Positions 56,960 through 64,000 of a stretch of DNA of 64,000 nucleotides are shown here, piece after piece. Origin of the DNA: Chloroflexota bacterium (lineage in GTDB: Bacteria > Chloroflexota > Dehalococcoidia > Lucifugimonadales > Lucifugimonadaceae); assembly GCA_018650845.1 (NCBI GenBank), contig JABIFF010000012.1, positions 233,455 to 297,454 of the forward strand, read 5' to 3'. Position numbers and translations under genes: made by a program. Position 1 is the stretch's first letter. Every line of letters starts with the position of its first letter. The notes beneath the pieces are model-generated. The model worked only from the letters and a program-made list of their open reading frames with translations. It had not been told where the DNA came from and ran no database searches.

Positions 56960-58117
56960 ATGAAATTCCTCTTACGAAATAAGTTAGTCCGATACGCTAT
57001 CGTGCCGGTAATCGCGTTCGTTTTGCTCGTGGTTCTTGGCGGCGGTTGGTATTTCGCGGGCGTGCTCGAAGAGGATGGCTTGCGTGTCGACAACGCCGAG
57101 CCTGAGAACAGTGTGACGGTGGTTGCTCTAGGTGACGAAACAATCACTCTTAAGCTGTTGCCTGACGCAGAAGAAGACGCTTTGGCGATTTCTGCGCGAT
57201 GGGGTTTATCTGACGGGCTGAACTACGGCCAGCTCGGAGCAGTTCTCTCTGACGACGATAACGGCATCACCCGTGAATTCAACCACAAGATAGGTGGATT
57301 CCAAGTAGGCGACGAACTCTATCTCGATCGAACAGCGTCGCCGCACGAACCTCCGCTCGGAACGAATTACGAGGAAGTCGTAATTCCGGGTCAGCTTGGT
57401 GAATTTGGTGGGTGGTACATCCCTTATGAGGTAGGTCCAGGTCATCCTGAGCTGGAATCGGACGTGTGGGCGATATTTGTACATGGACGCACGAGCAATC
57501 GTGATACATCTATCAAGCTGATGAACAGCGGAGGCATTCACTCTCTCGTGATCGACTACCGCAACGACGAAGGTGCGCCTTCCAGCGAATCGGGCTACTA
57601 CGATTTCGGTACTACCGAATGGGAAGACGTTGAAGCTTCGGTGCGGTACGCTCTCGATCACGGCGCTCAGAATATCGTTCTAGTTGGCTACTCGATGGGC
57701 GGCGGCATAGTCGTCAATTACCAACTAAAATCTGAGTTGGCTGATAGAACTGTTGGCATCTTCCTCGATTCACCGATGCTCAACTTCGGCCGCACTGTCG
57801 ACAAAGGGGCCGCTGAACGAAGCGTTCCACCACTTATCACTACAGTCGCAAAGAAATTCGCCAGCTTACGATTCGGAATCGATTGGGAAGCGTTGGACTT
57901 CTTATCGCAAGCTGACAAAATTGATGTACCGGTACTGCTCATCCACGGCGACGCTGATGACACAGTCCCTATTGAAACCAGCATTGAATTTGCTGAATCA
58001 TCACCACACTACGTTCAACTACATGCGTTTAAAGACGTAGGCCATGTAGCAACGTGGAACCATCACCCGCTTCAGTACACAACTCTGTTCGAGGATTTTG
58101 TAGAACGTGTCAGATAG
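56960..58117 (+). CDS. membrane-anchored alpha/beta hydrolase
   Basis: 385 residues. One N-terminal helix (VPVIAFVLLVVLGGGWYFAG), then an alpha/beta hydrolase with FVHGRTSNRD, nucleophile elbow VGYSMGGGIV, acid in LIHGDADDTVP and His in DVGHVATWN. Resembles BEM46-like hydrolases. Faces the outside. Overlaps the next gene by 11 nt. Confidence 0.88.
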   Translation: MKFLLRNKLVRYAIVPVIAFVLLVVLGGGWYFAGVLEEDGLRVDNAEPENSVTVVALGDETITLKLLPDAEEDALAISARWGLSDGLNYGQLGAVLSDDDNGITREFNHKIGGFQVGDELYLDRTASPHEPPLGTNYEEVVIPGQLGEFGGWYIPYEVGPGHPELESDVWAIFVHGRTSNRDTSIKLMNSGGIHSLVIDYRNDEGAPSSESGYYDFGTTEWEDVEASVRYALDHGAQNIVLVGYSMGGGIVVNYQLKSELADRTVGIFLDSPMLNFGRTVDKGAAERSVPPLITTVAKKFASLRFGIDWEALDFLSQADKIDVPVLLIHGDADDTVPIETSIEFAESSPHYVQLHAFKDVGHVATWNHHPLQYTTLFEDFVERVR

Positions 58118-58613
58118 ACAAGAATATTCAGAAGGCGACTTCTTCGCCGTGCCTCTCAAAACCGGTGGATTCGCAATCGGGCTGGCACTGTGCCTTGGAA
58201 TAAAGCACGACGTTGTTGCTCGATTCTTTGGTCCGGTGCGTGATTCTCTTCCGTCACTTGACGAATTGAAAAATCTACGAGAGATCAATTCAGCTCACAT
58301 CGAACATTTTCTCGACGATGGTCTTCGAGACGGCTCATGGGAAGTAATTGGCCAGTACCCAGAGTGGGACGCCTATGATTGGCCCATCCCAAAATTCGGT
58401 TGGCTACAAAGGTCGCCTAGCAACTCTGAAGGTCAGGCCTTCGAAGTTGAACTCGACGAAAACCTGCGAGCCTCGCGACAGAAAAAAGTTTCGATAGAAC
58501 ACTTCAATACACTGCCATACGAAGTTCTGGTCGGATCGAAAGATGTGGAAATCACTCTAGCGCTGGCTTTAACCAGACCCGGCTGGAAGCGCAAACTTCC
58601 CGATATCGAATAA
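58107..58613 (+). CDS. Imm26-like protein
   Basis: 168 residues from GTG 58107. EGDFFAVPLKTGGFAIGLAL resembles the start of the Imm26 immunity family (GD-F-AIPL...GxYA-G), and the WEVIGQYPEWD block fits too. Known Imm26 proteins are predicted to guard against polymorphic toxins; no toxin gene is nearby. Similarity judged by eye only. Confidence 0.6.
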   Translation: MSDRQEYSEGDFFAVPLKTGGFAIGLALCLGIKHDVVARFFGPVRDSLPSLDELKNLREINSAHIEHFLDDGLRDGSWEVIGQYPEWDAYDWPIPKFGWLQRSPSNSEGQAFEVELDENLRASRQKKVSIEHFNTLPYEVLVGSKDVEITLALALTRPGWKRKLPDIE

Positions 58614-58639
58614 GCCAACAACGACAATTCGCTGGCGCT

Positions 58640-61600
58640 TTATTCAGCCGAGCGAGTCAGTTCGTGCAGCGGTCGACGCAAGAACCCAACGAACGAAGAA
58701 ACTACTCCGACCGCACCAGCGATACCTGCGACCAGCAGTATTGCCAGCACCGGCCACCAATCAGTCTGCAAGATAAACGGTGGCAATAGCTCCCTACCCG
58801 TCTCAGAATAGGCGATCGCTCCCACCGCGATGCGGCTCGCAACAAGCCCAGACGCCACACCAACGACGATCCCGATGATCGCAACGATGCCGTGTTCAAT
58901 CATTGCGCTGCGAATGAATCCGGGCCTCGAAAGTCCCATCGCACGTAGATACGCTGAATCGTGAATAGTTCTCGTCGAGTGCGATACCAAATACGTAACG
59001 TAACCGAGCACTAGCGCCAGTCCGCCGATGATCAGCGACACGATTCCCATGCCGCGCCAACCAGCAACGGTTAGCGGATCGATCACAGAATCTTCAACGC
59101 GGGCTATGCGGTCATATATCGAACCACCTCGGAATATCTTTCGAATATCGGAAGTGATTCGGGCGTGCTCTTCAGGCTCAATATCAACGAACACTTCGTT
59201 AGCGTCGACGGCAACTAAACCTCGTAGTTCGACGAACGCCAGCAACGTTTCGACGTCAAGCACCATAAATGGGCGACGATCAGGATCTAGCGTTGGAAAT
59301 AGTTTTGCCGTTCCTATCGGCAAGATAGGAATAAAGCCACCAGAAATTTGAACTACAGTCGCCTCGCCCGGTGGAACTCCGGTCTCTACAGAGAAGTTCT
59401 CAGATACGATCACCGGAATAGGATCGCCAGTTGAACTTCTGTAGGCACCACGAACACCAGCGACAGTTCCTCGTTCGAGGATCATCTGTCCAATGCCGTT
59501 TCCGGGCTCTCCGACCCCAGCAGGCTCCGCTACATCGGCGAAGGAATCATCGAGACCATTCGATGTCGGAAGAGGTGTCCACAAGCTATTGCCTTCGAAA
59601 TCTAAAAGGGTTGTCTCAAAACCGGGACCAATAGCTTTTAGGTCATCAATCGACCATGTTGTTGGAGCGCCACCGTCGGCTCCAGCCTGCATGAACGTCT
59701 GTATCGAAACGATTTCCACAGGGTCGACCAAGTGCTGCGGTACGTTGCCCGATTGCTCTGCCCACTCGTCACCAATTTGACCGAGCGTGACGGCGATTTG
59801 GCGACCTTCAGCGCCTTTAAGGATGACCCAGAAGAAATGGTCCCTAACGTAGGGGCTTTGGATAGTCCAAGCGGAAATCGAGGAAGTTCCGGGCGGGAGG
59901 ACAATGGGTTCAGGCTTCGAAGGAACGTCTAACCGTGCGAATAGTTCATCGAGAGGTTCGTCGGCGAAATCGTCACGGAACCACGCCATGTCAGGGAATT
60001 TATCAACTTCCACAGCCAACACGCTGAACTCAAGTCCAAGTTGAGTTGTGCCGAATTTTGCGCTCTGCCGGTACGCTTGAGTCGCAGTTTTGACACCTTC
60101 GATAGCGCTAAGCAATTCGATTTCTTCAGTGCCTACGTTGAATCTGACGCCACCGGGAACAACTCTCATATTCGTACCGTTGTCGTAGAAAATCTGCTCT
60201 CGATCGCTACGTTCGAGCGTCGATCCCAAGGTCCCGACCATCACACCTAGCCCCGTACCAAGAATGATCAATAGAACGGGCCACGCGTACCAGTAAGGAC
60301 TTCTTCCAAGTCGCCAGAAGCCAATAGCTGTCGATGCCGAAGTAAATCGCGTTGCTATCCACAAAGATGATTTTGTAATCACAGGGAAGGCGCGCAGCAT
60401 GATCAGTGCGACTGAAATCAGCAACATGGCAGGTGCGAATAACAGGGTTGGGTCGGTTACAACTTCGCCATCTCTATTAGTCGATGCGACCCCACGGGTT
60501 GTCATCTCCCACAGGAACAATCCTCCGAGAACGATGACCAGTAAATCGAAATACAACCGCTGGAACACTGGCGGCGAATCAGGGCGGGCTTGGGTTCGAT
60601 CTACGTTAGATACGCCGGAACGAGCGACCAATAAAGTGGGCAGCAGCACTATCACGAATGAAAGCACAGCCGCTCCCGCAGCCCATACCCAAGCCATTAC
60701 CGAAAGTTCAACTGGTAAATTTTGTCCGTTCGTTAACGACTTGAATACCGGAAGTCGTCCAGCCAATCCGATGGCACCAAAAGCTATCAATGGTGAGACT
60801 AATGCCGGCAGAATTACAGTCACGACCGATTCGATAATCTGCACCCGCATCACTTGGAACGTCGATAATCCGCGGGAGCGCAGCATTACCGTTTCAAGCT
60901 CACGCTTACGGGCGATGAGTCCAGCCACGAGGAACAGATAGTAGCCAACAACCGATGTTGCCAAAGCCGCCAGTAACAGTGCAGGCAATCGCAGGAACAG
61001 CATCTTCTGATCCATGCGCTTCGTCGCTGCTCTCGCTCCCAAAAGAGCGGTAGCCCGCGGCAGATCTTCGGCCACGTTCGCTTCGAATATATTCATCGCC
61101 GAGACTAGAACACCTGGGTTCGTATTCGACATTTCTTCGGGATCGGTAAACAGCACCCGCGTGTAGTTCATCGGCAAGCCAGAGTTCGATGGCCCTACGC
61201 CAGCTGCGACAGCTTCTTCGCCGGTGAACAAAATAACTGGTAGATCACGTCCGCCAAATAGCTCAGGGGGGACGGGCTCAAGTATGGAATTCGGGCTTCC
61301 GAGCCAAAATTCATCGGAACGATTGTTGGCCGAGAACACGCCAACGATTTCGGCCTTTACGAGCCCGGCATTTCGAGAAATCGAGATGGCATTGAACGTG
61401 TCGCCAATATTGAGATCGATGATTTCATCGCCGTGTCTGATTTCCTTTGCACGTCGTTCGTAAATCCCAACTTCGACGATCATATTGCCGTCGGCATCCT
61501 GTTTTACTTGCGAACTCGGAGCACGACCTTCGATGTAGGTGACATGATCGGTAATGCCTTCCATCTGGTGGAAGTACAGGCGTGAAGCAAGGTTTCGACG

Positions 61601-61966
61601 GTCGATGGGGGTATCGGTTTCAGGATCGTTATCCTCTATGCCCCAATAGTGCGGGCGAGTCTTTACTCGGGTCGATCCATATTTGATCAGAGGCGCTAAA
61701 TCCTCGTTGATCCCGACTTGGACGATGGCGTCTGCATTCGCTATTTCATCGGCCTGGAGCGGAATCCAATCGGTTGTTGCGCCAACGTTTTTATTGTGGG
61801 CACCAAGTCGCTGAACAACATCGGCCATGCCGACTTTTTCGAGCGAGCGGAGATATATCGGGCCGCCTGCCATGACCGTGGCGGCAAGAAAAACGGCGAC
61901 GAGTACTCCAATCGCTAGAAAGCGATCGCCTCGAGCACGTCGTTGTACAAACCGAGAGAAATTCAA
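58640..61966 (-). CDS. FtsX-type ABC permease, very large
   Basis: 1108 residues from TTG 61966. N-terminal helix (about 17-37), an extracytoplasmic domain to about 325, then three helices (about 330-470), one more pair near 470-520 and 560, a second large extracytoplasmic domain (about 590-960), and three helices at the end with the FtsX pattern (LRAMGLSRPGFIRSAMIEHG). The paired-FtsX layout is that of lipoprotein or peptide exporters that work with a MacB-like ATPase; no ATPase is adjacent. Confidence 0.88.
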   Translation of the reverse strand: MNFSRFVQRRARGDRFLAIGVLVAVFLAATVMAGGPIYLRSLEKVGMADVVQRLGAHNKNVGATTDWIPLQADEIANADAIVQVGINEDLAPLIKYGSTRVKTRPHYWGIEDNDPETDTPIDRRNLASRLYFHQMEGITDHVTYIEGRAPSSQVKQDADGNMIVEVGIYERRAKEIRHGDEIIDLNIGDTFNAISISRNAGLVKAEIVGVFSANNRSDEFWLGSPNSILEPVPPELFGGRDLPVILFTGEEAVAAGVGPSNSGLPMNYTRVLFTDPEEMSNTNPGVLVSAMNIFEANVAEDLPRATALLGARAATKRMDQKMLFLRLPALLLAALATSVVGYYLFLVAGLIARKRELETVMLRSRGLSTFQVMRVQIIESVVTVILPALVSPLIAFGAIGLAGRLPVFKSLTNGQNLPVELSVMAWVWAAGAAVLSFVIVLLPTLLVARSGVSNVDRTQARPDSPPVFQRLYFDLLVIVLGGLFLWEMTTRGVASTNRDGEVVTDPTLLFAPAMLLISVALIMLRAFPVITKSSLWIATRFTSASTAIGFWRLGRSPYWYAWPVLLIILGTGLGVMVGTLGSTLERSDREQIFYDNGTNMRVVPGGVRFNVGTEEIELLSAIEGVKTATQAYRQSAKFGTTQLGLEFSVLAVEVDKFPDMAWFRDDFADEPLDELFARLDVPSKPEPIVLPPGTSSISAWTIQSPYVRDHFFWVILKGAEGRQIAVTLGQIGDEWAEQSGNVPQHLVDPVEIVSIQTFMQAGADGGAPTTWSIDDLKAIGPGFETTLLDFEGNSLWTPLPTSNGLDDSFADVAEPAGVGEPGNGIGQMILERGTVAGVRGAYRSSTGDPIPVIVSENFSVETGVPPGEATVVQISGGFIPILPIGTAKLFPTLDPDRRPFMVLDVETLLAFVELRGLVAVDANEVFVDIEPEEHARITSDIRKIFRGGSIYDRIARVEDSVIDPLTVAGWRGMGIVSLIIGGLALVLGYVTYLVSHSTRTIHDSAYLRAMGLSRPGFIRSAMIEHGIVAIIGIVVGVASGLVASRIAVGAIAYSETGRELLPPFILQTDWWPVLAILLVAGIAGAVGVVSSFVGFLRRPLHELTRSAE

Positions 61967-62303
61967 ATTACTTTTTCATCGAAGACATCGACTTGCCAGA
62001 GTTGTAAACCCGCAGTCGATAGGTGAATGAAGCAAGCGCATTTTATACGAAGGACTTCGGCAATTGATGCTCGATTTCAGTTGGTTTGCGATTTGCTCGC
62101 CACAGCGTTTAACTCATTCAGGCTCGCCATTTCCGTGCAAGGCGTCGATAGCAATCACCGACGTACAATGCCTTGTATGCATTTACGGAAATTCTCTGAC
62201 TGAATCGAGTACGCATACCGCTGCGAAAGCTATTGAATATAGAGAGCCGACGCTGATAAACAAGACATAGTATTGGCTATGTAGCGACACTGAGGAATAA
62301 GCA
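61967..62303. other. gene-free gap with a nested hairpin
   Basis: Divergent promoter region of the permease and the TIMP-like gene. A long imperfect hairpin lies at 62129-62192: ATTTCCGT/ACGGAAAT, CAAGGC/GCCTTG and CGTCG/CGACG, nested in that order. A second small dyad ACATAG-TATTGG-CTATGT sits about 20-35 nt before the TIMP-like ATG. A 68-codon frame (62064) here looks spurious. Confidence 0.5.
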
Positions 62304-62942
62304 ATGCGAATCACTATTCGAGTTCTTGCAGTAGTTATTTTGCTGGTGACATCTCTGAATTGGGTTACAACAGATGCATCTGCCTGTTCCTGTGTTCAGA
62401 TGACCGCTGAAGAGAAGCTTGAGTGGTCGCATTCTGCATTCATCGGCTACCCACTCGCCAGATACGAACTTGCCGCACGTGATGCTCCCAAGTACACGAA
62501 TACTCTCTACGAGTTCAAGGTCGAGATACCGATCAAGGGCGAGTTTGGCGATCAGCAAGATGTGTACGCCTCTTTTTCTGGCGCAAGCTGCGGATTTGAA
62601 GGAGCTATCGTGCGGGGAGCCCGTTCTGGCATTTTCTTGAGAGAAGACGGCGGACTTTTGATCGGTGGGCTCTGTTCAACATCGGATGCAGATGAGCTTC
62701 TAACTGCGGTCGGTTTGGATACGCCTGAGAACCTTGCTCTCATCTCTGAGCTTAGGCCGGATACTGGAGATCTTGTTATTCATCCAGAGCGTTTGCGCCC
62801 AGATAGCACTTCGCAGTTGGATGATGAAGCTCGACTTGACCCCACGACAATTTCGTACTGGTTTGTAGCGGTAGCTGCCGGTCTACTCTTGGCTGCCTGG
62901 ATATCCGGTCGGTACAGTGGCCGAACGACCGATCAGAACTAG
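62304..62942 (+). CDS. secreted TIMP/netrin-like protein with C-terminal anchor
   Basis: 212 residues. Signal peptide (about 1-27) ending ASA, then CSCVQMTAEEK, the Cys-x-Cys start typical of NTR (tissue inhibitor of metalloproteinase-like) domains, with further Cys near 92 and 118. A C-terminal helix (YWFVAVAAGLLLAAWISGRY) anchors it. ATG 62304 has GAGGA 8 nt upstream. Function in bacteria is unknown; a terminator follows. Confidence 0.8.
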   Translation: MRITIRVLAVVILLVTSLNWVTTDASACSCVQMTAEEKLEWSHSAFIGYPLARYELAARDAPKYTNTLYEFKVEIPIKGEFGDQQDVYASFSGASCGFEGAIVRGARSGIFLREDGGLLIGGLCSTSDADELLTAVGLDTPENLALISELRPDTGDLVIHPERLRPDSTSQLDDEARLDPTTISYWFVAVAAGLLLAAWISGRYSGRTTDQN

Positions 62943-62991
62943 ATTCTGCTAGACGTTCCAGAGCTCGCTTGAATGCATCCCAAGGTTAAAC

Positions 62992-63020
62992 AAAAACACC
63001 GCCTGAACGGCGGTGTTTTT
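62992..63020. terminator. bidirectional terminator
   Basis: AACACCGCC pairs with GGCGGTGTT around TGAAC, flanked by an A-run and a T-run. Ends the plus-strand TIMP-like gene and, on the minus strand, the tRNA-Ile transcript. Confidence 0.92.
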
Positions 63021-63028
63021 AGTACAAA

Positions 63029-63105
63029 TGGTGGGCCTGGGATGACTCGAACATCCGACCTCTACTTTATCAGAGTAGCGCTCTAACCAGCTGAGCTACA
63101 GGCCC
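63029..63105 (-). tRNA. tRNA-Ile (GAT)
   Basis: 77 nt with the encoded CCA. Acceptor stem GGGCCTG with CAGGCCC, D-arm with AGCTCAGCTGGTTAGAGC, anticodon loop CTGATAA (anticodon GAT) on a CTACT/AGTAG stem, T-arm with GGTTCGAGTC-type (ATGTTCGAGTCAT). It lies downstream of 16S but 617 nt away and before a terminator, with no 23S between. Confidence 0.95.
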
Positions 63106-63251
63106 TTGTGTTGTGCCCCGATCATGTGGAGTGAACGGGTCACAGCAATAAATTTTACTACTGCTTGCACTAGATTGCGTAGCCAATCTCAGTGAATTCG
63201 AGAGAATTCGTGCGCTTAGTCCCAACCACAGTGGGATGCCCTGTCTCAACG

Positions 63252-63324
63252 TCCCCTTCCGGATGGAAGGGCTAGGGTAGGAGACTTGGGACGCGCGACC
63301 AAGTCGTTCGACGACGCCCGGAGC
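63252..63324. repeat. two-hairpin repeat B, copy 4
   Basis: Hairpin one CCCTTCC-GGAT-GGAAGGG (63254-63271), hairpin two GTCGT-TCG-ACGAC (63303-63315), then GCCCGGAGC. More diverged in hairpin one than the three copies at 26 kb. Confidence 0.75.
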
Positions 63325-63346
63325 AATATACGAAATAAATCCGGAC

Positions 63347-63371
63347 GCGAAAAGACCCCGGTGTACCGGGG
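63347..63371 (-). terminator. possible terminator of the 16S transcript
   Basis: CCCCGG-TACA-CCGGGG on the minus strand, followed by TCTTTTCG. The U-tract is short, so function is uncertain. Confidence 0.5.
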
Positions 63372-63715
63372 CCTCGTTCAGCTCCTTAGCGAACTGAACA
63401 GTGAACAGAAAGAATGTCTAAAGTTTCGAAGTTTTGAGACTCTGAAAAGAGTCTATGATTTTGGTGCATTAAGCTTTTTGTGATTAGAAGTTCAAACTAA
63501 CGAGCCACTTCCACTCCCCCAGGACTCAGCTGATAAATCAACTGAACGCCGAGTTCAGGAATCTCGCTCAAGAAAGTTCTCTCATCTAACCGCCTAATGG
63601 TCGACCTAGGTAGCCTCTATATGACACTAAATTGTCCTGGATACTTATTATCGTTTGCCCACCGCTGGGTACTAATAATATGCATTTATTTCCAGTCCAA
63701 GTCATATGAGGGTCT

Positions 63716-64000
<285 letters not shown>

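Noticed and set aside
62064..62270. 68-residue plus-strand frame
   Set aside because: No family, no Shine-Dalgarno and it crosses the hairpin at 62129-62192.

Overview
The window looks like a bacterial chromosome segment of roughly 50% GC, densely coded, with very frequent TTG and GTG starts. My best guess is a marine SAR202-type Chloroflexota. This is inference, from the mix of an enolase-superfamily racemase/dehydratase, CocE/NonD hydrolases, a GMC oxidoreductase, a HpaI-type aldolase and RraA/PanE-like genes beside ordinary housekeeping genes, and from a 16S rRNA gene that does not appear to be followed by 23S. Only the last 279 nt of 16S are visible, so placement is not secure.

Layout: (1) 1-6398, minus strand: a housekeeping run glyA, rpsF, ssb, rpsR, a membrane-anchored PpiC/SurA-like protein, hom and thrC (cut by the left edge). 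(2) 6696-12 kb: PIG-L deacetylase and CpsB-like PHP phosphatase on plus; PAP2-like and membrane protein, ilvE (with a structured leader) and an enolase-superfamily gene on minus. (3) 12.2-20.7 kb: comEA-comEC, a 2-hydroxyacid dehydrogenase and two CocE/NonD hydrolases. The second hydrolase is split by one in-frame TGA directly before the expected catalytic His, followed by a GGUC-loop hairpin. (4) 21-25.9 kb, minus: a three-gene ABC-2 exporter and an EF-G-like GTPase. (5) 25.9-27.3 kb: a gene-poor array of structured repeats, including two ~230-nt copies of an RNA-like element. (6) 27.3-33.8 kb: two tandem DUF4395 proteins, RraA-like and PanE-like genes, then rph-eno-gap. (7) 34-46.7 kb: a large LuxR-type ATPase regulator, a lipoprotein, pdxS-pdxT plus a GNAT-like protein, an R3H/AAA protein that seems to start at CTG, tmk, a serine beta-lactamase-like protein, a HpaI aldolase and a nucleoside phosphorylase-like protein. 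(8) 46.8-51.3 kb, minus: DUF1800, DUF1501, an NHL-repeat protein and a MNT/HEPN pair. (9) 51.4-62.9 kb: GH88/105-like, GMC, DAO-type oxidase, NUDIX, GH172 (DUF2961), alpha/beta hydrolase, Imm26-like, a 1108-residue FtsX-type permease and a secreted TIMP/netrin-like protein. (10) 63-64 kb, minus: the 16S 3' end, a possible terminator, tRNA-Ile(GAT) and a strong terminator.

Small repeat families sit mainly at convergent gene junctions or next to the rRNA. The points I would look at first are the TGA-interrupted hydrolase, the duplicated structured element at 26.3-27.0 kb, the covarying two-hairpin repeats, the acidic tail on ribosomal protein S18, the catalytically degenerate PAP2 and MNT proteins, and the structured leader of ilvE.
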